Shown piece after piece: positions 17,685-26,537 of a stretch of DNA of 58,914 bases. Origin of the DNA: DAIDKA01 sp049792815. GTDB taxonomy: Bacteria > Pseudomonadota > Gammaproteobacteria > Steroidobacterales > Steroidobacteraceae. The stretch covers positions 1-58,914 of the forward strand of contig JBARBG010000125.1 of assembly GCA_049792815.1 (NCBI GenBank), given 5' to 3'. The position numbers were made by a program, and so were the translations under genes. Numbering within the stretch: position 1 is the stretch's first letter; the number at the start of each line of letters is the position of its first letter. The notes below the pieces were generated by a model. It did not search any database. It saw only the letters and a program-made list of their open reading frames with translations, and was not told where the DNA came from.

Positions 17685-19484
17685 GTGAAGGACGGAACTC
17701 CGACAAAGCGTGCCTCAGAATGGCTGTCAGCGCTCGCCGCGACACTGGGTCGAGGAGACGCTGCCGGAGCCGCGGCGCTATTTGCCGATGACAGCTACTG
17801 GCGTGATCTGGTGTCGTTCAGCTGGAATATCATGACCGCCGAGGGCAACCCGGAAGTGCGACAATTAATTGAGCGCGCGGTTATTCCGGCCAAGCCCTCA
17901 GGCTGGCAGCTTGACGGTGAAGCTCACGAGATCGACGGCGTGACGGAAGCCTGGTTCCGCTTCGAGACAGGCGTGGCACGGGGCTATGGTCAGCTACGGC
18001 TGAGAGACAGTAAGGCATGGACGCTGCTGACCACCATGCAGGAGCTCAAGGGTCACGAGGAACACAAGAGCGTGACGCGCGATTTGGGCGCAGAACTCAG
18101 CGCCTACCCCGGTGGCCGCAAGACTTGGCTGCAAAGGCGTCAGGACGAGGAGGCCGAACTCGGGTTCACGACCCAGCCCTACGTCCTCATTGTCGGTGGC
18201 GGGCAGGGTGGCATTGCGCTCGGGGCGAGGTTGCGGCAGCTGAATGTGCCGACCATCATCGTCGAGAAAAATGCACGGCCCGGCGATTCTTGGCGCAAGC
18301 GTTACAAGAGCCTGTTTCTGCACGACCCGGTGTGGTACGACCACTTGCCATACATTCCCTTTCCCGAACACTGGCCGGTACTCAGTCCGAAGGACAAGAT
18401 TGGCGATTGGCTCGAGATGTACACGAAGGTGATGGAGCTGAACTACTGGGGCAGCACCGAATGCAGGAGCGCGCGCTACGACGACTCGAAGAAGGAGTGG
18501 ACGGTCGAGGTCGTGAGAAATGGCAAGCCCATTACGTTGCGGTCGCGTCAGCTGGTTTTCGCCACTGGTGCTGCGGGCTTTCCTAACATGCCATCGGTGC
18601 CAGGCATGGACACATTTAAGGGCGACTTGCAACACAGCAGCCAGCACCCGGGGCCCGACGGCTACAAGGGCAAGAAAGCGGTGGTGATTGGCTCCAACAC
18701 CTCGTCACACGATATCTGTGTAGCGCTGTGGGAAGAAGGCGCCGACGTAACGATGGTCCAGCGCAGCTCGACGCTCGTGGGGCGCATCTCCTCGCTGGGA
18801 CCGCTGACCCTCGATCGGCTGTACTCCGAGGCCGCGTTAAAAGCCGGCATCACGACCGATAAGGCAGACCTTATCATGGCCTCGACGCCGTACAAAATTC
18901 TGCCGGCGCAGCACATCCCCCTATACGAGGAGCTGAAGCGGCTCGATGCCGAATTCTATGCGCAGCTGGAGAAGGTCGGCTTTATGCTGGATTTCGGCGA
19001 TGACGGTTCGGGTATCTATCTCAAGGCACTGCGACGCGGCGGCGGCTACTACATCGATACCGGTGGCAGCGAACTCCTGATCAACGGCAGCGTCAAGCTG
19101 AAGAGCGGAGTTGGCATCGAACGCATCAAGGCGAGCTCAGTTGTTTTGACCGACGGTAGCGAACTGCCGGCCGACCTGATCGTATTCGCAACGGGCTATG
19201 GTTCAATGCACCTATGGGCCGCGCAGATCATTGGCAAGGCAGTTGCCGACAAGGTGGGCCCGGTCGGCGGCCTTGGTTCGGGCACGCGTGGGGACCCGGG
19301 CCCGTGGGAGGGTGAGATGCGCAACCTCTGGAAGCCGACGCGCCAGGAGGCATTCTGGTGCCACGGCGGCAATCTGCATTTGTCGCGTCACTACTCGCAG
19401 TTTCTAGCCCTGCAACTCAAGGCGCGTATGGAAGGCATTCCAACCCCTGTGTTCGGCACGAGGCCGGCGCACACGCTATCTTGA
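17685..19484 (+). CDS. FMO-type flavin monooxygenase with an N-terminal NTF2-like domain
   Basis: A 599-residue protein. Start GTG 17685 follows AAGGAGAT with 5-8 nt spacing; the open frame upstream adds 45 unrelated codons. Residues 1-150 form an NTF2-like domain (AALFADDSYWRDLVSF). FAD binding is at G171-x-G173-x-x-G176, the NADPH-binding second Rossmann motif is at VVIGSN (333-338), and FATGYGS is typical. The Baeyer-Villiger/FMO fingerprint reads F311-x-G313-x-x-x-H317-x-x-x-H321-P322, with His where Baeyer-Villiger enzymes have Trp. It would insert one oxygen into a ketone, amine or similar substrate. Confidence 0.88.
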   Translation: MKDGTPTKRASEWLSALAATLGRGDAAGAAALFADDSYWRDLVSFSWNIMTAEGNPEVRQLIERAVIPAKPSGWQLDGEAHEIDGVTEAWFRFETGVARGYGQLRLRDSKAWTLLTTMQELKGHEEHKSVTRDLGAELSAYPGGRKTWLQRRQDEEAELGFTTQPYVLIVGGGQGGIALGARLRQLNVPTIIVEKNARPGDSWRKRYKSLFLHDPVWYDHLPYIPFPEHWPVLSPKDKIGDWLEMYTKVMELNYWGSTECRSARYDDSKKEWTVEVVRNGKPITLRSRQLVFATGAAGFPNMPSVPGMDTFKGDLQHSSQHPGPDGYKGKKAVVIGSNTSSHDICVALWEEGADVTMVQRSSTLVGRISSLGPLTLDRLYSEAALKAGITTDKADLIMASTPYKILPAQHIPLYEELKRLDAEFYAQLEKVGFMLDFGDDGSGIYLKALRRGGGYYIDTGGSELLINGSVKLKSGVGIERIKASSVVLTDGSELPADLIVFATGYGSMHLWAAQIIGKAVADKVGPVGGLGSGTRGDPGPWEGEMRNLWKPTRQEAFWCHGGNLHLSRHYSQFLALQLKARMEGIPTPVFGTRPAHTLS

Positions 19485-19510
19485 ACAATGTGAGGCTGAG
19501 GTGGCCCGGC

Positions 19511-21211
19511 TCAGGCGCCTGCTTGCGCGCGATGGGCGAGCATCACTCTGAGTTCGCGCTTAAGTACCTTGCCCGTGGGAGTTTTCGGTAAGGCGTCGAG
19601 AATGACGTACTCACGCGGGCGCTTGTAAACGGCGAGGCGATCCTGGCACCACTGCTTCAGGTTTTCCAGGTCAAGTGAGACGTCGGCATGCAAACTGATC
19701 ACGGCGCAGACACTCTCGGTGCGATAGGGATCAGGAATGCCAATCACCGATGCCTCGTAGATCGCCGGATGGCTCACGATCACGTCTTCCACCTCACGCG
19801 GCCAGACTTTGTAGCCCGAACAGTTGATCATGTCCTTCTTGCGGTCAACCACATAGAACCAGCCGTTGGCGTCGACGAAGCCGATGTCCCCCGTCCGGAA
19901 CCCGTCGGGCCGCATGCTGGACGCGGATTCCTCGGGTTTGTTCCAATAGCCACGTGCAACCGCAGGACCGCTGATGACTATCTCGCCGATCTGGCCTATC
20001 GCAACGGGCGCGCCTGCATCGTCTGCGATCCACGCATGTACGTCGAACGCCGGAACTCCAATTGATAACGCCCCGCTTGCGTGATCAACCGGTGCCTTCG
20101 TGCCGTAGGGTACACAAATCACACCGGCGCTGGTCTCCGTCAGGCCGTAGCCGTTATGAACATAGTGGCCCGTCTTGGCAAGGATCTCGTCAATGATGGA
20201 CGGGGAAATCGGCGCGCCACCGGAGACCAGGACGTGAAAGCTGTCAAACAGATTGGCCGAGGCGTTCGGGTGGTGAATCAGCGCATTGTAGGCCGTTATT
20301 GCCCCGACCATAAAGATAGGATGGCGCGCGCGGATCGTGTCAATGACAACAGAGGCCTCGAAGCGATACATGAGGATAAGCGGTGAAGACATGGCCCAGG
20401 AAAGGGCCATGTGCCCGACCAATCCGGTTACGTGAAACAAAGGCGCAATGGCCAGAACCGGGCCAGCTTGGGGCTGGAAGTCGTACCAGGCCGCAATGCA
20501 TCGCGCATTGACTGAAGCATTGCCGTGCGAGATCAGCGCCGCTTTCGGAACTCCGGTTGTTCCCGAGGTGTAGACCAGAAAGGCAAGGTCGTCTGGCTGC
20601 ACCGGCGCAGGAGTCGTCAAGGTCGTGCGCGCTTCAAGTATCTGCGGAAGATCAATGCAATCCCGCGTTCGCCGCGACAGGGCCGGATCGGGCAAAACTC
20701 GCTGGTCAATACCGGCTTGCAGGAACTGCGCGCCAGTGACAATCACTGAGACGCCCAGTCGTTTCACCGATTCGGCCCGCGAGATGACGTCATCATAAAG
20801 AATGTCGAGACAGAGCAGGGTGTGTGGCCGGCAGTCCTCGATAACGGCGTTTATCTCCCGTACCTGGTTCATGGGACTGATTGGGACCACGATCCCACCT
20901 GCCTTCCAGGCCGCCAGGGCGGCGATAACGAACTGGGGCATGTTTTGCATGCAGATGGCCAAACGGTCACCGGTCGCAAAGCCGTTGCGCAGAAGATGTG
21001 CCGCAAGCGTTCCGCTCATTTCGTCGAGTTGGTCGTAACTCAGCGAGTCGTCAAAGTACATCAACGCAGGCTGGTCCTCGTTCAGGCTTCTGGCCGCCTC
21101 GAAGAGGTCCAGCAGACTCATGGGCGGCAATTCAAGATTTCCGCCATGGCCTGGGCGATAATTCCTTAACCAGAGCTCGGGCGTGTAGCCGGACAAACCA
21201 AGTTTGCTCAT
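19511..21211 (-). CDS. Acyl-CoA synthetase (AMP-forming ligase)
   Basis: A 566-residue adenylate-forming enzyme. The ATP loop is VYTSGTTGVPKAA, motif A5 is GYGLTETSAG, the hinge region is MINCSGYKVWPREVE, and the catalytic lysine is in PKTPTGKVLKREL. Its start ATG at 21211 follows GGAG, and the TGA of a decayed SDR reading frame overlaps it (ATGA), a relic of translational coupling. It activates a carboxylic acid to its CoA thioester to enter beta-oxidation. A second ligase at 23980 is only distantly similar, so two different acids or two stages are likely served. It is convergent with the monooxygenase. Confidence 0.9.
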   Translation of the reverse strand: MSKLGLSGYTPELWLRNYRPGHGGNLELPPMSLLDLFEAARSLNEDQPALMYFDDSLSYDQLDEMSGTLAAHLLRNGFATGDRLAICMQNMPQFVIAALAAWKAGGIVVPISPMNQVREINAVIEDCRPHTLLCLDILYDDVISRAESVKRLGVSVIVTGAQFLQAGIDQRVLPDPALSRRTRDCIDLPQILEARTTLTTPAPVQPDDLAFLVYTSGTTGVPKAALISHGNASVNARCIAAWYDFQPQAGPVLAIAPLFHVTGLVGHMALSWAMSSPLILMYRFEASVVIDTIRARHPIFMVGAITAYNALIHHPNASANLFDSFHVLVSGGAPISPSIIDEILAKTGHYVHNGYGLTETSAGVICVPYGTKAPVDHASGALSIGVPAFDVHAWIADDAGAPVAIGQIGEIVISGPAVARGYWNKPEESASSMRPDGFRTGDIGFVDANGWFYVVDRKKDMINCSGYKVWPREVEDVIVSHPAIYEASVIGIPDPYRTESVCAVISLHADVSLDLENLKQWCQDRLAVYKRPREYVILDALPKTPTGKVLKRELRVMLAHRAQAGA

Positions 21212-21581
21212 GCGGAAATTGCTCCTCCGACGACGCGGCATTCTTCGCTGATGTGGCGACCTACCTCGCTTAGGAACACCAGTGCAGGTCTCCTCCATGA
21301 TGCCACGCCGGCCCAACGCGGAATCGTCAGCGACAGTCGTTCCCTTGGGGCATCGACGGCGTCGACTGTTGCGACCGCCGGCGGCCAAATCGAGCCCGTA
21401 TTGTCGACCAGAACCTCAATCGTACCGATGCAGCACGCCGCCTCGTCAATGGCTTCTGCCGTTGGCGCGATATTGCTTCCATGCAACGCCAGCCCGGCGT
21501 CCAGCGCGCTCAATCCGAGGCCCGTGAACGACCGGTGCGTTAGCGTGGCCCGGTAATGGCTACGACTTTGCCTTGAAACAT
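21208..21581 (-). pseudogene. Decayed short-chain dehydrogenase gene
   Basis: The reverse strand begins with an SDR-type start, MFQGKVVAITGPR, then meets TAA at codon 14, before the Gly-rich motif is complete. In another frame SDR-like pieces follow: IEVLVDNTGSIWPP (cf. VLVNNAG) and a C-terminal VFLSEVGRHISEECRVVGGAIS, which looks like the end of an SDR. The total is about 124 codons against the usual 250, so the middle is deleted and at least one frameshift separates the parts. The terminal TGA overlaps the ATG of the acyl-CoA ligase, so the intact gene was once coupled to it. Function is certainly lost. Confidence 0.7.
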
Positions 21582-21965
21582 GCGCTACCCCTGGCGCATA
21601 TAGATCTTCGGCGGTTTTAGGGTCCACCACCCACTCCTTCTTGGGGGGGCGCGGGTCAACCCAAGGCCTTAGTTTCGACGGACAGTGGACCGTATCCGGG
21701 TGGGTAGGACGGTTCTTCCAGCTAGCGCAGTAATAACTTCAAGGTGGGGCTGGGGATGAAGCATGGAGGGTCTCGCTGAGCCGGATCAAGTGGGATTGCA
21801 CCCCCGCGCACGCCAGCCTGTTGCATATGGCCGAGATTGACAGCGGCTTGCTGTCGCAGATCGGCTGGACGTTCGCGCGTCGGAATGTTTCGTCTTTTCG
21901 CGAACCACGCACCTCTTCTCCAGTCATCGACAGAAGTCACCGACCAGTTTTGTGAGGGCATTGCC
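21582..21965. other. Divergent intergenic region without a recognised gene
   Basis: About 380 bp separate the decayed SDR and the saccharopine-dehydrogenase-like gene. A short forward frame of about 65 codons ends shortly before the latter gene but has no recognised homologue. It presumably carries promoters for both directions; no clear -10/-35 pair was identified by eye. Confidence 0.4.
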
Positions 21966-23081
21966 TTGAGTACTGATTATCCGGTTGTGGTTTATGGCGC
22001 TAGCGGCTATACGGGCCGCCTGGTGATGGAGCACCTGCGCGAATTGGGCGTGCCATTCATCGCCGCGGGCCGAAATCGGCAGCGGGTCGAGGAATCATTG
22101 CGCCTTGTTCCCGGTGTTGAGAGTGCGCGATACCAAATCGCGGAGGTGGAGCACTCGGTGACCGCGCTGCGCAAGTTGTTCGCGGGCCGCAAGGTGGTCT
22201 GCAACACCGTGGGACCTTTTGCGCGCTACAACCTCGAAGTGGGTGAGGCATGCCTGCACGAAGGTCTACACTATTTGGATACGACGGCGGAGCAGCACTC
22301 CATTTTGCAACTGGAGGAGCGGTTCGCCGCGGATTTCGTCAAAGCGGGTCTGGTGATGATCCCCTCGGTGGCGTACATGTTCGCCATCAGTGAAATCGGC
22401 GCGCGACACTGTCTGGAGACGCCGGGCGTGGATTCATTGCGTCTGCATTCGATCGGTACGGCTGTGCCCACAGTCGCATCGGCGCAGACCATATTCGATG
22501 CAGTCGGCCGCGACAGCTACTACCTGAAGGACCGCCAGCTGGTGCGCTATCCGAACATAGAAGTCGGAAAGGTCTGCACGCCGTCGGGAGAGGTTCTCAT
22601 GACTTCCAACTGGGGCGGATCCCCCAATCCGCTTTGGTTTCGACGTGATGGCCGGGTCCGTAACTGCAAATCGGATGTTGCCATGTGGAATCAGGAGCTG
22701 CACAAGAAGGAACTTGAATTGGAGCGCCTGCACAAGGTGCAGTTGCAGTGGATTCCAGCGGACAAACTGTATCCGTTGCTCGATCACCTGGCCAAGTCAG
22801 TTGCGCCGGCACAGCCACCTCGAGAGTCGCGTCAGGTGCACCGCTCCATCGACATTTGTCTTGCAACCGGCAACAACGTCGCAATGAAGAGCACCATTTT
22901 CAGCACTGGCGGCTATCTCACGACCGGGGCGCTTCAGGCCTACGCTGCCTGCCGCCTGGCGAGCGAGGTCCCGCGATTGACCGGGCTGCGTTCTCCGAGC
23001 GAGGTGTTTGGCCATCGTGAATTGATCGGGGCGCTAAAGAGCTATGGCTATGCTTCGATCAAACTCGAGCAAATCGTCTGA
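21966..23081 (+). CDS. Saccharopine-dehydrogenase-like NAD(P)-binding protein
   Basis: A 371-residue protein with an N-terminal Rossmann motif, VVVYGASGYTGRLVMEHL, followed by VCNTVGPFARYNLEVGEACL and HYLDTTAEQ. This is the pattern of the saccharopine dehydrogenase/trans-acting enoyl reductase fold. Start TTG 21966 is chosen because GAGGG lies 7 nt before it and the nucleotide-binding strand then starts as usual; ATG 21885 is an alternative with an unlikely leader. Family members reduce or rearrange lipid and polyketide intermediates. It heads a run of four same-strand genes, so it probably acts on the same acyl substrate. Confidence 0.72.
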   Translation: MSTDYPVVVYGASGYTGRLVMEHLRELGVPFIAAGRNRQRVEESLRLVPGVESARYQIAEVEHSVTALRKLFAGRKVVCNTVGPFARYNLEVGEACLHEGLHYLDTTAEQHSILQLEERFAADFVKAGLVMIPSVAYMFAISEIGARHCLETPGVDSLRLHSIGTAVPTVASAQTIFDAVGRDSYYLKDRQLVRYPNIEVGKVCTPSGEVLMTSNWGGSPNPLWFRRDGRVRNCKSDVAMWNQELHKKELELERLHKVQLQWIPADKLYPLLDHLAKSVAPAQPPRESRQVHRSIDICLATGNNVAMKSTIFSTGGYLTTGALQAYAACRLASEVPRLTGLRSPSEVFGHRELIGALKSYGYASIKLEQIV

Positions 23082-23123
23082 TCCCGCAATGCCAGTATTC
23101 GACCACAGAGTGAGGATTCTCCG

Positions 23124-23972
23124 GTGAGTTATTCAACCTTTTCGCTGAAGCGTGACGGCGCGATTTTGCACGTCACTTTGAACAATCCACCCGTCAATCT
23201 TCTCAGCTTCAAGATGATCGGGGAGCTGTTTCAGCTCGGCGGCGAGCTTGTCGTTGATCGAGAGACGCGGGTCGTCATTCTGGATAGCGCCAATCCGGAA
23301 TTCTTCATCGCACACGTCGATCTGGTCGATGTCGCTACCGCTGCTGCGGACCCTTCCAGCGGAAGCAAGTATCCCGACATCAACGCTGTGCAGGCGCTGG
23401 CCTTGTCGTGGCAAGCCCTGCCACAGGTCACTATTGCCAAGGTGGCCGGACGATGTCGGGGCGGTGGGCTTGAGTTCATACTGGGACTGACCATGCGCTT
23501 TGCGACTTTGGATTCACAATTCTGCTCGCCTGAGGCAAGTGGTGGATTCCTGGCTTGCGGTGGTGGTACGACGCGCATTGCCATGATGGCGGGGCCGGGA
23601 CGCGCCATGGAATTCCTATTGAGTGGCCGTGACTTCAATGGTGAAGAGATGGAGCGCTACGGATTAGTCAATCGGGCGCTGCCGGTCGCTGAGCTGAATG
23701 CGTATGTCGACCGGTTGTCAAAGGTCCTGGCCGGCCGTTCTGCGGCCGTGCATGCGATGCACCGTGAGGTATTTAAGAAGGTTTTCGAGGCGTCAGGTGA
23801 ATGGCTCTTTGCAGGGCTGGCGGTCGAGAACGACGGGTTTCGGGAGGCAGCAAAGGCTACGGAGATGGCCGAGGGCTTTAAGGCCATGCTGGCCCTCAAG
23901 CAGACTCGGGAGGTGGAGCTGGATCTGCCCGCGACCATCGAGCGAGTCAACCGTAATCTCAGTAGAGGGTGA
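23124..23972 (+). CDS. Enoyl-CoA hydratase/isomerase family protein
   Basis: A 282-residue crotonase-fold protein starting at GTG after a GGATTCTCCG leader. The N-terminal LNNPPVNLLS, the CoA-binding/oxyanion segment KVAGRCRGGGLEFILGLTMRFA and SGRDFNGEEMERYGLVNRALP fit the family. The first oxyanion segment (FFIAHVDLVD) and the GGG motif are present. The usual catalytic Glu of the second loop is not evident (ASGGFLACGGGT), so the reaction could be isomerisation or another crotonase chemistry rather than hydration. It is 7 nt upstream of an acyl-CoA ligase in one operon. Confidence 0.85.
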   Translation: MSYSTFSLKRDGAILHVTLNNPPVNLLSFKMIGELFQLGGELVVDRETRVVILDSANPEFFIAHVDLVDVATAAADPSSGSKYPDINAVQALALSWQALPQVTIAKVAGRCRGGGLEFILGLTMRFATLDSQFCSPEASGGFLACGGGTTRIAMMAGPGRAMEFLLSGRDFNGEEMERYGLVNRALPVAELNAYVDRLSKVLAGRSAAVHAMHREVFKKVFEASGEWLFAGLAVENDGFREAAKATEMAEGFKAMLALKQTREVELDLPATIERVNRNLSRG

Positions 23973-23979
23973 AACTGAC

Positions 23980-25536
23980 ATGGCGATGGCGGACTTTTTT
24001 GATCGCGGCCATGCCCTCAATCCGCAGGCAATCGCCTACGTCATGGGCGAAGAGCGTTGGACTTTCGCGGAGGCATACTCGATCAGCTGTCAGATTGCGC
24101 ACGCGCTGCTGAGTCTGGGTCTACCTGCCGAGAGCAAGGTGGCCGTGTTGTCAGCCAATCACCCGGTGTCGTGGATGTGTGTGCTAGGCCTTTGGCGGGC
24201 GGCGCTCGCGTGGGTACCCGTCAACCCACGTAGCAGCGAAGAGGAACAGCAGGTGCTGCTCAGTGACTTCGATGTCGACGTGCTGTTCTTTCAGAAAGCG
24301 TTTGCGCCTCTCGTTGGGAAGCTGCGCGTTGCCTGCCCGAGGCTCAAGACCCTGGTCTGCATCGACGGGGAAGTCACTTGGGCGAAATCTCTGCCTTCCT
24401 GGAGCGGCGACAGGTCTCGCACTGCTCCGGCGGTGGTGCCTCAGTCGGAACAGCTGGCAGCGCTCGTGCCCACCGGCGGCACCACTGGACGGCCCAAGGG
24501 CGTGATGACGACCCATCGAAACATCGCTGTCTCGATGGCCAATTCGATTATCAATAACTATTACCCGCCGCAGCAGCCGATCGTGAATCTTGCGGCCGCT
24601 CCGATGACGCACACGGCCGGCTTCCTGAGCATTCCGTGCAGCGCGCGTGGCGGTACTGTGGTTGTGCTGACTAAGCCGGATCCGGTGGCCCTGCTGGATG
24701 CGGTCGAAAAGCATCGGGTTACGGAGTTTTTTCTGCCGCCAACGGTGATCTACCGCCTGCTTGAGACTCCCGACTTAGGCAAACGCGACCTGTCCTCGCT
24801 CCGCTATCTCATGTACGGGGCGGCGCCTATGTCAGTTGAAAGGCTTAAGCAGGCGCTGACCGTGTTTGGTCCGATCCTCTTTCAAGGCTATGGACAAAGC
24901 GAAGCTCCTGGGGGCATCTCCTGCCTACGGCCGGGCGATCACTTCGTCGACGGCAAGATTGCCAGCGACGAGCGACTCAGCTCCTGCGGGCTGCCGTCCG
25001 TGCTCAATGCGCTCACCATCAGGGACGACAATGGCCAATCGCTGCCTCGCGGCGTCTCTGGAGAGATCTGCGTTCGAGGCGAAATCGTCATGAAGGGATA
25101 TTACAAACAACCAGAAAAGACGGCTGAGACGATTGTCGATGGCTGGTTGCATACAGGGGATGTGGGCTACCTGGATACCGAGGGCTTCCTGCACATCACG
25201 GATCGCAAGCGGGATTTGATCATCACCGGCGGCTTCAATGTGTTTCCGGGCGAGGTGGAGCAGGTGCTGTGGAAGCACTCATCGGTGCTTGATTGCGCAG
25301 TCATCGGGGTGCCGGATGCGCAGTGGGGAGAAGCCGTCAAAGCCGTAGTGGAGCTAAAGCCTGGTTGCGAGCCGAACGCCGAAGAACTTATCGCGTTGTG
25401 CAAAGCGAAGCTGGGATCGGTCAAGGCACCCAAGAGCGTTGATTTCGTGAAAACATTGCCGCGCAGTCCAGCTGGCAAGGTGCTGAAGAAGGACTTGCGC
25501 GAGCCCTATTGGCGCGACGCCGGGCGTCGTATATGA
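23980..25536 (+). CDS. Acyl-CoA synthetase (AMP-forming ligase)
   Basis: A 518-residue adenylate-forming ligase: ATP loop VPTGGTTGRPKGVM, motif GYGQSEAPGG, hinge DLIITGGFNVFPGEVE, and catalytic lysine in PRSPAGKVLKKDL. ATG 23980 is taken as the start because the family N-terminus begins there; the frame is open much further upstream, inside the hydratase gene. It overlaps the following SDR by ATGA. It would activate a carboxylic acid with ATP and CoA. It belongs to the medium/long-chain FadD-like group, but the chain type is not readable. Confidence 0.9.
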   Translation: MAMADFFDRGHALNPQAIAYVMGEERWTFAEAYSISCQIAHALLSLGLPAESKVAVLSANHPVSWMCVLGLWRAALAWVPVNPRSSEEEQQVLLSDFDVDVLFFQKAFAPLVGKLRVACPRLKTLVCIDGEVTWAKSLPSWSGDRSRTAPAVVPQSEQLAALVPTGGTTGRPKGVMTTHRNIAVSMANSIINNYYPPQQPIVNLAAAPMTHTAGFLSIPCSARGGTVVVLTKPDPVALLDAVEKHRVTEFFLPPTVIYRLLETPDLGKRDLSSLRYLMYGAAPMSVERLKQALTVFGPILFQGYGQSEAPGGISCLRPGDHFVDGKIASDERLSSCGLPSVLNALTIRDDNGQSLPRGVSGEICVRGEIVMKGYYKQPEKTAETIVDGWLHTGDVGYLDTEGFLHITDRKRDLIITGGFNVFPGEVEQVLWKHSSVLDCAVIGVPDAQWGEAVKAVVELKPGCEPNAEELIALCKAKLGSVKAPKSVDFVKTLPRSPAGKVLKKDLREPYWRDAGRRI

Positions 25537-26423
25537 CAGGCAGCAGCAACATGAGCACTACGGCAGCGACTTCAGAATCCAGACCGGTCGTCCTGATCAC
25601 CGGTGTTTCAAGTGGTATCGGTCAGGCGATCGCCGAAGACCTGCTGAGGCGCGGGTACCAGGTGCTGGGCAGCGTTCGGCGAAGTGAAGACGCTGCAGAA
25701 TTGCGGCAAAAGTGGCCGGATACTTTTCAGCCTTTGCTTTTGGATGTGACTGATTCAGCTGCAATTTCTGCAGTTGTAAAGCAGGTGCAATCGATCCTGG
25801 GCGGAAGATATCTAAAAGCACTGATTAACAACGCAGGCATCAATCTGGGCGGCCCGCTGATGCATCAGCCGTTGGCGCAAGTTCGCCGCGTGTTTGAGGT
25901 CAATGTATTCGGACTCTTGGCGGTCACCCAGGCGTTCTTGCCGTACCTGGGCGCGCAGCGTGGGCGCGTCGGACCGCCAGGACGCGTAGTGAACATTGGG
26001 TCGGTCTCTGGGGCGATTACCGTCCCATTCTTGGGCGCCTACTCGGCCTCGAAACATGCTGTAGAAGCTCTGACGCAAGGACTGCGTCGCGAGCTGTCAC
26101 TGTACGGTATCGAAGTATCGGCCATCGAGCCTGGAATGGTGCGATCGCGGCTTGGTGAGAAACGGCTCGCCGAAAAAGTTGAAGAGCGCTACGCACAGAC
26201 GGATTACGTGCCATGGCTGGAACAGTTCGATCGCTCCATCCACGCTCAAGAACAGGCAGCGCCGCCTGCCGACAGAGTGACGGCTGCCGTGCTCCATGCG
26301 ATTGAGGCACCCAAGCCGCGCACGCGCTATCCGCTGGATAAAATCTGGATGGTAGGGAGAATTGTGCCGGACCGTGCCTTTGATCGGCTGATTTTCAAGG
26401 CCTTGGGGCTGCAACGAAGATAG
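25533..26423 (+). CDS. Short-chain dehydrogenase/reductase (SDR)
   Basis: A 296-residue SDR. The nucleotide motif is VLITGVSSGIGQAIA, LINNAGINLGG follows, and RVVNIGSVSG and YSASKHAVEAL hold the catalytic residues. The VRRSE segment after strand 2 suggests NADP. A long C-terminal part (TRYPLDKIWMVGRIVPDRAFDRLIFKALGL) is hydrophobic and resembles that of 17-beta-hydroxysteroid and other membrane-near SDRs. The ATG at 25533 overlaps the stop of the ligase; ATG 25551 is a second possible start. It ends the operon that begins at 21966. Confidence 0.88.
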   Translation: MTGSSNMSTTAATSESRPVVLITGVSSGIGQAIAEDLLRRGYQVLGSVRRSEDAAELRQKWPDTFQPLLLDVTDSAAISAVVKQVQSILGGRYLKALINNAGINLGGPLMHQPLAQVRRVFEVNVFGLLAVTQAFLPYLGAQRGRVGPPGRVVNIGSVSGAITVPFLGAYSASKHAVEALTQGLRRELSLYGIEVSAIEPGMVRSRLGEKRLAEKVEERYAQTDYVPWLEQFDRSIHAQEQAAPPADRVTAAVLHAIEAPKPRTRYPLDKIWMVGRIVPDRAFDRLIFKALGLQRR

Positions 26424-26537
26424 CGATCACGATCATATCGCCTCAGATCGACGCTTCGCCGGTAAGAAGGGCTCGCCTTTCCGCGACGAAGCGGCCACGC
26501 GTAGAACCGGTCACAATGCAAACTGGAGTGCAATCAC

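Noticed and set aside
21722..21961. 79-codon minus-strand frame and 65-codon plus-strand frame in the divergent gap
   Set aside because: Neither resembles a known protein or has a clear start; treated as intergenic.
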